In this document: positions 56,330 through 64,000 of the stretch, piece by piece
Layout: each line of letters opens with the position of its first letter
How positions within the stretch are numbered: the stretch's first letter is position 1
Assembly (NCBI GenBank): GCA_033032865.1
Contig: JAWHQI010000024.1
Location: 2,108,001-2,172,000, forward strand
Direction: 5' to 3'
DNA from: Dactylorhiza incarnata
Lineage: Eukaryota > Streptophyta > Magnoliopsida > Asparagales > Orchidaceae
Length of the DNA stretch: 64,000 nt
Made by a program: the position numbers and the translations under genes
The notes under the pieces: model-generated
What the model saw: only the letters and a program-made list of their open reading frames with translations
The model's database searches: none
Told to the model about the DNA's origin: nothing

Positions 56330-56880
56330 TAAGGCTGATATCGAGTCGAGTTCAAGCGATTTTGGCTCGGCTCGAAATCAAAATTTTCGAGTCGAACTCG
56401 GCTCGAAATCGGCTCGAAAATGAAATCGATTTCGAGTCGACTCGACTCGACTCGGAATGGCTCGATTCCGAGATGGCTCGAAACCGAATTGAGCTGATTC
56501 AAAATCGAATCAAGCTGGCACGAAATTGAGCAATTTTTCTCTTTATTCGTAATTGGCTTGAAATTAAATTGGGAAACATCTAAATTTATCAAATGAAACA
56601 CTTAAAACCTTCAATATTTTTATTTAGGTTTAAAATTTAGTCTTTTTAATTTTAAAATAATAACATATTAATAAATACATAATATTTTTAATCAATTCGA
56701 GTTGATTCAAATCATATTTCGGGCGATTCAGAGCTGGCTTGAAATCGACTCGAAATCAGATTCGAGTCAAATTCAATCGACTCAAATTGAGTCGAATCAA
56801 TTGTAATCGATTCTGATTCGGCTCAATATTTGAGCGATTTTTGAGCTACTTTTGAGTTTCGAATAATATGCTCAGCCTTA
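56330..56880. mobile_element. hAT-IV: 551-bp non-autonomous hAT
   Basis: Perfect 8-bp target duplication CCCTCACA (56322-56329 and 56881-56888) and a 9-bp terminal inverted repeat TAAGGCTGA. Subterminal zones are dense in GAGTCGA, GGCTCGAAATCG and their complements (56340-56530 and 56695-56850). AT-rich centre, no coding. Confidence 0.93.
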
Positions 56881-56888
56881 CCCTCACA

Positions 56889-57028
56889 ACGGATTTTGCT
56901 TTTTTTTAACGATTCTTTGATGATTAACTATATATTAGAGATCACACAAACACCTTTTCTAGAATTTTGGAGCCACAAGAAGAACATCAGCACTGCTGAT
57001 TCTTCTTTCAATATCACAGCCTCTATTT
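56889..57028. other. Flank between hAT-IV and hAT-III
   Basis: 140 bp of unassigned DNA, contiguous with 59244 onward once hAT-III is removed. No supported gene. Confidence 0.5.
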
Positions 57029-57244
57029 CAGCCTTGCACATAAGAATTGGGCCCGCCCGAGCCCGGCCTGAAAAAAGCCCGGTCCCGGGCTAGCCCGATC
57101 GGGCCCAGTCCGGGCTGTGGGGGCCTAACAAGGCCCTCACAATAAGCATTTGCCTGGCCCGGTACCCGGTCCGGTCCGGGCAAAGCCTAGTTTTCTGGGC
57201 TTCAGCCAAAACTGGGCAGGGCAAAGCCCGACCCACTCTTGGTT

Positions 57245-57405
57245 GAAGCCCAACGGCTCTTAAGAGTCGTTGGAACAAACAACGGCTCAAGAGCCGTTGG
57301 AATAAACAACGGCTACAAACAACGGCTCAAGAGTCGTTGGAACAAACAACGGCTCTTAGAGCCGTTTGAACAAACAACGGTTCTTAGAGCCGTTGGCAGC
57401 CAAAT
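57245..57405. repeat. Palindromic minisatellite in hAT-III
   Basis: About six units of roughly 24-30 bp with core AACGGCTCTTAGAGCCGTT or AACGGCTCAAGAGCCGTT, separated by GGAACAAACA. Each core is a near-perfect palindrome. Confidence 0.85.
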
Positions 57406-57529
57406 TGGCTGCCATTCAGCTACTAGCTGCCAATGGCCTAGGGCCTAGGCTAGCCAGCCTAGGCCCTAGGCTATAATAAAAATATATATTTTATTTTAAA
57501 TAAAAAAATTTAAAACCACCCCACCTTCA

Positions 57530-57685
57530 ACCGGCCACCCCTCTCTCTCTCCAATTCTCTCTCTCTCTCTCTCCAATTCACTTTCTCTCTCCAATTCTCT
57601 CTCCCTCCCTCTCTCTCCAATTCTCTCTCTCTCTCACACACTCTCTCTTTCTCTCTAATCTCTCACACACACTCTCTCTCAAACC
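57530..57685. repeat. CT-rich microsatellite
   Basis: CTCTCTCTCT runs interspersed with CCAATT and CACACA, just upstream of the transposase ATG at 57691; probably 5' leader sequence. Confidence 0.8.
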
Positions 57686-57690
57686 CGAAT

Positions 57691-58812
57691 ATGACATCGT
57701 CGTCTTCGATGGCGTCGTCATCATCAACGGTTGCACATGAAGTGGTGGAGCATAAGCATAAGGATCCAGTTTGGGAGTATTTTGAAAAGGTTAAAGTCGG
57801 CGCCGAATTCAAAGCGAAGTGCAAATTATGCAGGAAGTTGCTGGCCATGAGCGACAACTCGACACTTGCAAGACACATAAAGTCTTGCATTTCGAAACAA
57901 GCTCCGGAGTCCAGTCGTCAGACACAAATATCTGGAGCCAAGCAAATTTGGACGTAAGATCAAGGTCGAAAACGGGAGCTGCAAGTGAAGAACATAATCA
58001 GACGTGGATTGTCATTCAGCCACTACGACGACGAGGAAGAGACCGAATACATACACGAAGGACTTCAACCAAAATATCAGAAGGTTAGTAGATCCTCGCT
58101 TAGCCGCGACGCGCTCAAATTTTATTTGGAATCAAAACAATCTTTAATAAATTATTTTGAAAATTTCAAAAAACGTGTGAGTTTGACGAGTGATGTTTAG
58201 TCTAGTAGCATAAAATTAGGACTATCATATATTTGTATAGCTTGTCATTGGGTCGATCCCGTTTCATGGGATCTAAATAAACGTATAATATATTTTGAAA
58301 GTTTCGAAGTCCCGCACATAGGTCAAGCCATATATCAAATTATTATAAAATATCTTCGAGAATTTAACAATAAAGATAAAATTATGAGTATTCCTTTCGA
58401 TAACGCCACTAATAATACCATCACAATTGAGTGGTTAAAACGCGACTTAAAACCAATGTTAAGCGGTGAGTTTTTTCATACTCTGTGTGTTTGTCACGTT
58501 TTAAATTTAGCTGTACAAGATAGTTTATCTTTTATGGAACCCTATATTAATAAAAGTCGACTTATGTTACAACTTATTTATAGTTCTAGGCAACGAAGAC
58601 AAGATTTACTAACAATCCAAGCCATCACGGTAGCTTCGGTGTCTGCTTTTTCTCTTAGTGGCAGGATTTTAACCGAGCGGAGGTGTCACCTAAACGAAGA
58701 ATCGCTGGAAATTTGCATATGTTACAAGAAGCACTTGGATGCTATGAAGAGGAAACAACACATTTCACCGATCGAGAATAACTCAACTGACGTAGAAGAC
58801 GTAGAAGACTAG
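57691..58812 (+). pseudogene. hAT-III transposase, internally deleted
   Basis: From ATG 57691: Ser-rich start, then a BED zinc finger (P-V-W-E-Y-F-E-K, C-K-L-C-R-K-L-L, L-A-R-H-I-K-S-C; about residues 28-67). After a stop near 57957 the frame changes at about 57985 (acidic D-D-E-E-E-T). Catalytic-domain pieces follow: D-N-A-T-N-N (about 58400) and C-V-C-H-V-L-N-L-A-V-Q-D (about 58490-58520). The middle is deleted near 58600-58635, joining to the C-terminal dimerisation block A-S-V-S-A-F-S-L-S-G-R-I-L (about 58628-58668). Stop at 58810-58812. Full hAT transposases are usually 600-700 residues, so about half is missing. Confidence 0.87.
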
Positions 58813-59243
58813 ATGAGCGCAATAAATTTAGGAGATGATTAAGCGCGCGCACACTAGCAAGTCGCACCCGAGGAGCTGAAATTTTTTGTAATGTTTTAAA
58901 TTACTGAATTTGTAATTTTTTTTTCATTCAAATTTTATAATAATAAAATTTATTTTTATGTTTTTCATTATTTTTTTTGAATTTGAATGTAAATGAGTAT
59001 TTAGATTAATAAAATAAAAAATTCTTGTAAATTTAGATATAAATTTCTTATAATTTTTTATATTTAAAATATTTAAAAAAATTTAAAAATAAATTTAAAA
59101 ATAAAAATAAAAAATCGGGCTTCCAAGGCCTTATCGGGGCCCCCCTGGGGGGAGCCTGAGCCCAGCTAAAACCGGGCCCGGGCCTGAGCCCGGTTCATAA
59201 AAGCCCGGCCTACTAGGCTTTTTTGGACCGGGCTACTCTATTT

Positions 59244-60823
59244 GTTTTATTTTCTTGCAAAAAAAATGATATATATATATATAATAAATATAGTAAATAT
59301 AAAATAGTCATTAACGAGTTATATTTCGTTGAATTCTCTTACTAATATCTATATGCGAGTCGTTTGACATGACCGACACTCATGCACCGCATGATAATAC
59401 CCCCTTTGTAGCGCCCCTTTCACCTTAATACATTTATAGACACAAGTGACAATGCACGGGCTTTTTTCACCTTAATTATGTTCAAGTCCTGCAATTTTTC
59501 CCTTCTTTATATAAATGCAGCAAACATCTAGCTTTTCTACATGACTTTATAATCATGGGTTTTCTCCTTTTCCATATTTTTTTCATGTTTATGATTGATA
59601 ATCACTTATATGAGTTGTTTTAGTCATTTCATACAAAAAGCCCTTGATATTTTGTAAAGGTAGTCTGCTTGAGGGTTTGTGGAGGGCTAGTTTTGAATCT
59701 ACACCTATAAGCGCACATGGAGTATGTATGCATCAATATACAACGATGTCTTGCCATGATGAGGGGGTTTATGATGCGGACTCTTGGATTTTGGTATGCT
59801 CTTATGTCGATATGTTTGTCAAAATATTAATTGTGTAGAATTTAACTATTTTATGCTACAAAGTGTGTGTGTGTGTGAGGGGGGGTGGGGGGGGGGGGGG
59901 GGTTTACAAGGATTAAATTAAGAGAATCGTTCTTTGTGTTGTTTCCGTGAGACTCACATGAAAATGAAAAGGCTGAAATCTGAATTTAATTGCATGTAAG
60001 AAATCAGAATTTCTTTCGAAAGAGGGCTTTATTGATCTCGTTTGTTAGATTTACATTCAATGGGTGACAAATGATGATATATACACATCCTCCTAATGAC
60101 ATTAGAGTAATTTTACCCTCATTAATGCAACTCACATGATGTAGATATTAAATGTGAATATATGAAATTTAATGTGGGAAATGTCTGATAATGATGAAAC
60201 ATGTAGGAGATGCCATCACAAGGGCGAAAAAACAATGACCCGAGGAAGGACAAAAGAAAATGGAAAGTCGAAGTGAGTTCTTCATTGCTTTTATTTGATT
60301 TCTATATTAAATGTAATAGAGCTTGTTATTTTATACATGTGTTGTACTTCAAATTGAAAAGAATTGAAATCTCTATAATGTCCATTATGCACGGACAACA
60401 TAAGGCTTCAGAAGGAAACTTGAATAAATGAAAAAAGATGAAACTCTGACGGGAGCTATTAAGTAAATTTAGCTCCTTATACATTAATATGAATGAATGA
60501 ATAAAAGGAAAATGATATGAATGATGCAAGTGCTTTGTAAAAGGGTTAACCCAAATAGAGGAGGCGAGGTGTGTATGTACTCCCATTATGAATGCAATTA
60601 GATTCAGGTGTCCTAATTGGACTTCAGACTAGTTGCTAGCCCTAAATCTGAAAAGAATGTGAGCATGCTAAAAAAGAAACATAATAAATTAATGATGAAA
60701 TTTATCCTTAACATTGCAACTCCGAACTCGCTTAGTCTTTGGAGGAAGGTAAGAACACGCTTAGTGTTTGGACTAATTCTTTAGATAAATAAATTAATAT
60801 ATGTGAAGGATGCAGCAGCTATG
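59244..60823. other. Unassigned, possibly low-copy flank
   Basis: 1.6 kb without element ends or domains. Contains a TA run (59270-59284), a GT-G homopolymer tract (59865-59902) and a short segment at 60209-60270 (M-P-S-Q-G-R-K-N-N-D-P-R-K then K-W-K) bounded by TGTAG and GTGAGT that could be an exon. No gene model is supported. Confidence 0.45.
59865..59902. repeat. GT repeat followed by poly-G
   Basis: GTGTGTGTGTGTG then two long G runs interrupted by one T. Simple repeat; G-quadruplex-prone. Confidence 0.9.
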
Positions 60824-61947
60824 TGTTGGATCAGTCGGCGCCCTTAGAGGGGGGGGGGTGAATAAGGGTTTTCAAAAACTTAAGATTATATTTAGATAAC
60901 TTTGAAATATTGCAAGATTAATACAATGAGAAATCAAGTAAAATAATAATGAAGAGACATGCTTTATTAATATCAAATAATGTTTTACAAAACTTGATTT
61001 CTATGACGCTGGAAATCGGAGGCGACTAATAAAAATCCTTTTTCATTTTCTATACCGACTCGTATCCCCACGAACCGGTTGGCTTTAGCCGATCTCTCCC
61101 TAGATACAGCCTCAAGCCTCTCTAGCCAATCTATCCCCAGAAAGGCCTCGAGCACCCCCTAGACCTAGCCTAGATCTAGTCGCCAACACGAGGCGATTTT
61201 CAGCCCTAAGTCCTACCCCAGACCTAGTCGCCAACACGAGGCGATTTCACTACCGTTTACAGAAAAGATATGAAATGAAAAGACAATAATATAAAAACTC
61301 CCTCTATGTGGATCTCTTGGAGAAGTGGACGAAGGCCCGCAGAGTATGATCGTAGTCGATGTAGCCTTTTGTCACGATGATGACACGTGTTGAAATCTTC
61401 TCCACGGATCTCCTTAAGGCTTTATGGAATTGTGGGAGTATCGCTCTGAATCTTCCTCTCTCTGCTGTGACACGAAGCTCTGGAGTTTGGGATTGGAGGA
61501 GGATGAAGAATTCGGAGCCAAAGCATCCAATTTATATCCTTCACACCACCGCCGGCGCTAGCGCTACCGCCGGCGCTAGCGCTACCGCCGGCGCTAGCCC
61601 GGATTAAGTAACAATTTGCGCGGCAGGATCTCCCATCCGCGGCAACATATTGTTCCATGCCTCTTGTGCACCATGCTACCGCCAGCGCTAGTAGCTAACG
61701 CCGGGCGCTAGCTCCTTCTAAAAACGATGCCGAAAACGCGCTAATCAACGCTAGCGCCGGGCGCTATCGCTACCGCCGGCGCTAGTGAGCCTGTTCGAAT
61801 TTTGGCCTCAATTTTGGGGGCAGTCATCATGAGTACTCCTTGAGTCATATGGACTATGTCAACCTGCACACTTGAACACACAAGATCAAATACACATAGG
61901 ATTTGTTATTCTCAAACCTAGGAGATGCGGAAGACCGTGTTCCAACA
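60824..61947 (-). repeat. E 3' LTR
   Basis: 1,124 bp, about 200 bp shorter than D's, mainly because it lacks the TTCGTCGAA array. TATAAA (-) is at 61531-61536 with GCCGGCGCTAGC repeats immediately upstream. Two copies of a GACCTAGTCGCCAACACGAG-like block lie at 61163-61240. Confidence 0.92.
61549..61605. repeat. 18-bp tandem palindromic repeat in E U3
   Basis: Three near-perfect copies of CCGCCGGCGCTAGCGCTA; more CGCCGGCGCTAG words follow at 61677-61790. The unit contains overlapping palindromes GCCGGC and GCGCTAGCGC. Confidence 0.88.
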
Positions 61948-63741
61948 AACTCCCCCTTTTGATAATAATAAATCCATTAATGATAAATCAAAGCATTAAT
62001 AGATAAGCATGATGAAACAATACTTGTGTGTGTGTGAGAGTGATGACTTAGGATATTTATTGATTTTAGCATTTAGAATTGCTCCCCCTAAATATATGCT
62101 CCCCCTAAGTGAATGCTCCCCTAATATGTAAGTTATCATCTTAATTTGTCATGTTGGGTTTTTGATAGCGGGTTATATTTATCATGTTAGTTCTCCCCCT
62201 TTTGCATTTTATCATGTTAGTTCTCCCCCTTTGTTATTAGCAAAAGTGGGTAGGGAAACAAAGCACCAAAAAAAATTGTAAATAAAAGAGAAGGCATGAT
62301 CGAGCTTTTTTAAGTAAATGATAAGGAGTTTTAGACTCGTCTTTCATTGAAAATGATCAGAGTTATGACTTATTTTATCCATTTTGTTTGAAGTTCTCCC
62401 CCTTATATATATCAGAGTTTAAGCAAAAAATAATGATTTCCCCTTTAAATAAGAGTTTTAAGCCTAAAAACAATCATGATTTTCAAGTAACCAATCTACC
62501 CAGACAATATGTTAACACCCTAGCCCCGTACTAAGTGACGGATGGACATGAGGAGCTGAAAACATGCCGTAGGTTGGGGTGTTAATCCCATATGCAAACA
62601 CTAGACAAAAACTTAACCTATCACTCTTTCCCCCCAGTGCCTTGCAAGGCCCCACTGGAACCCTTCCCCGGTTAAGGACAAGACATGACTAGAGATAAGG
62701 TTATCTAATGTCTACAACCCTACGCCCCCGCTATGGTGAGATATGAAGTCATGAATTATAATTATTGGAACCATTAAGCATTTAAACCTTAATGATAATT
62801 TATAGCCTATGGGTTTTTATTTTTATTTGTCTTTATGAAAACACTCCCATAGCTATATTGAAAATTATGAATGAATCAGAGTTTGAGCATTTCGGAAGAT
62901 TTCGAAAAAGACACATCATAATAAGAGTTCAAAAAGTAGATGTGTTTTGAGTTTCAAACTTTATAAAGATAAGAGTTAAAGCATTTTTGGAAGAAAGAAA
63001 CAACATCCTTTTAGCAATTAGAAACACAAAAGTAAAGTTTGATTTGAAATTTAATAATAAGAGGATGTTGTTATAAGCAATATTTTACATGTTGGAGGAG
63101 TGTTTAGCATAAAAGTTTACATAGAAATAAATCCGAGTTTTAAGCATAAAAATGATATGCATGTTAGAACAACCAATATAAATTTTACCAAGCAAGTCTA
63201 CCATTTGTTTAAAAAAAATTGAGATTTAAGACTTGATATGAGCATGAAAGCGCAAGGTAAAAGTGATATGGTGATGATGCGGAAGACTTGTAGAAATACA
63301 TGAAACATCTTATTGTAATCAAGAATAATCCATAAAAAGATATATGAGTTTAATTTCAAGAAGAAGATGTTTATGTAAATCATGTTTCAATGAAAATCTT
63401 TTATGGTTGACAAAAATAACCAAGCATGAAATAATACTATCACAAAGAGATTACTACAATGTTATTTCAATTCACAATTTCAAGTCATACCAAACATTGT
63501 AGAAAGCATGCTAGGTTATCTAGTGCATTTCATAAGTAAAGAGTAGTATAGAATTAGCATTAGGATCCAATACTCATGAGAAGAAGTGTTATGGAAGATA
63601 ATGATGTGCACATAAGTGTATTTTTGAGTAGAGTAAACACATGTTTTAATCAAAAATACAATTAATATGTGAAGTAAAAGCACAATAAAACACAAATAAT
63701 TTTACTTCCACTCACTTCAATGCACAAAAAAATGTACAACT

Positions 63742-63806
63742 ACCAAGGTGCTTTGCACACACAATGCTCATTAAGACTTATCAGGGTGCAAAGTAGTGCT
63801 TGGGGG
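63742..63806 (-). promoter_or_regulatory. E conserved hairpin box 2
   Basis: CCAAGGTGCTTTGCAC and GTGCAAAG...TGCTTGG arms around ATGCTCATTAAGACTTATC; 8-bp perfect inner stem as in D. Confidence 0.68.
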
Positions 63807-63920
63807 ATCATATATTTTATTTTGAATTTTGAGACTAGTGATCCGGTGTACTTAAGAGAAAGTGGTTTTTCTTATTTTTGAAAGAAAGATATGGTTTGCA
63901 CAAGACACTTTACTATTCTA

Positions 63921-63984
63921 TCCAAGGTGCTCAACCTCACAATGTTAATTAAGACTTATCAGGAGGTTCAAGTAGTGCTTGGTG
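63921..63984 (-). promoter_or_regulatory. E conserved hairpin box 1
   Basis: CCAAGGTGCTCAACCTC and GGAGGTTCAAGTAGTGCTTGG arms around AATTAAGACTTATCA. Confidence 0.65.
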
Positions 63985-64000
63985 GAGTTATCTTTGTTAT

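Larger units (their letters stand above)
57029..59235 (+). mobile_element. hAT-III: internally deleted hAT transposon
   Basis: 2,207 bp with a perfect 8-bp target duplication CTCTATTT (57021-57028 and 59236-59243). Ends CAGCCTTGCAC and, reversed, TAGCCCGGTCC form a weak inverted repeat. Subterminal zones (57045-57240 and 59115-59234) are filled with GGGCCCG/GCCCGG words. Interior: palindromic minisatellite, CT-rich microsatellite, then transposase remnants. The short transposase shows it is a deletion derivative of an autonomous element. Confidence 0.92.
60824..64000 (-). mobile_element. E: D-like Sirevirus, 3' part only
   Basis: Begins with a D-type LTR (TGTTGGATCAGTCGG) and continues with internal sequence colinear with D 31139-33000, including polypurine tracts, the GC-rich block and both hairpin boxes, up to the window edge. 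Candidate target duplication CTATG (60819-60823); the partner is outside. Coding parts, if any, lie beyond 64000. Confidence 0.9.
61948..64000 (-). other. E untranslated 3' region
   Basis: AT-rich, no coding. Minus-strand PPT AAAAGGGGGAGTTTG abuts the LTR (61948-61961); more GGGGGAG copies occur at about 62085-62108, 62192, 62225 and 62395. GC-rich block 62494-62745 shared with D. Hairpin boxes at 63742-63806 and 63921-63984. Confidence 0.82.

Noticed and set aside
56889..57093. 65-codon frame 56896-57093 as a gene
   Set aside because: It crosses the hAT-III insertion junction at 57028/57029, so the open frame is accidental.
61549..61605. CRISPR-like short regular repeats
   Set aside because: Three head-to-tail 18-bp units with no unique spacers, inside a plant LTR; a palindromic tandem repeat, not a CRISPR array.

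Overview
The window is repeat-dense nuclear DNA of a flowering plant. Nearly all of it is LTR retrotransposons inserted into one another, with several hAT DNA transposons and two MITE-like elements. I see no intact host protein gene, no rRNA or tRNA gene and no CRISPR array. The plant assignment rests on Ty1/copia elements with the conserved signals of plant Sireviruses (initiator-Met primer sites, repeated polypurine tracts, about 2 kb of untranslated sequence after pol), a Tekay/Del-type Ty3/gypsy chromovirus and hAT elements with 8-bp target duplications. The species cannot be read from the sequence.

Layout, with names used only here. G1 is an old Ty3/gypsy element in three pieces (1-389, 1684-1950, 44131 to about 46020). 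It was split by a non-autonomous hAT (hAT-I, 390-1683, itself holding a MITE at 1304-1510) and by copia element B. B (1951-44130, + strand) is a decayed Sirevirus split by two younger copia elements. A (2525-12481, + strand) is full length with both LTRs. C (14275-38232, - strand) is a deletion derivative carrying an extra 3' ORF. C was in turn hit by F (21057-27150, - strand, a gag-only TR-GAG-like element), by D (29810-37858, - strand, a Sirevirus derivative without pol) and by hAT-II (about 16502-17172). Its 3' LTR also carries a 1,076-bp tandem duplication. A, C, D, F, hAT-I, hAT-III and hAT-IV have exact target site duplications (TSDs), so their boundaries are base-precise. B and G2 have near-exact ones.

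The right third begins with unassigned DNA (46021-47349, with a PIF/Harbinger-like MITE), then a 8.9-kb chromovirus G2 (47350-56258, + strand, gag, protease, RT, RNase H, integrase, chromodomain). Next come hAT-IV (56330-56880), an internally deleted transposase-bearing hAT (hAT-III, 57029-59235), 1.6 kb of unassigned DNA, and the start of another D-like Sirevirus, E (60824 to beyond 64000, - strand).

Insertion order follows from the nesting: G1, then B, then A and C, then F, D and hAT-II within C. No retroelement here is clearly autonomous: every pol is broken by stops, frameshifts or deletions, and the one uninterrupted ORF of note is the 382-codon gag-like ORF of F. The most unusual signals are non-coding: a pair of hairpin boxes kept after pol in A, B, D and E with apparently compensating stem changes; family-specific palindrome arrays just upstream of the TATA box in the LTRs; and in C an extra ORF directly preceded by a strong splice-acceptor signal.
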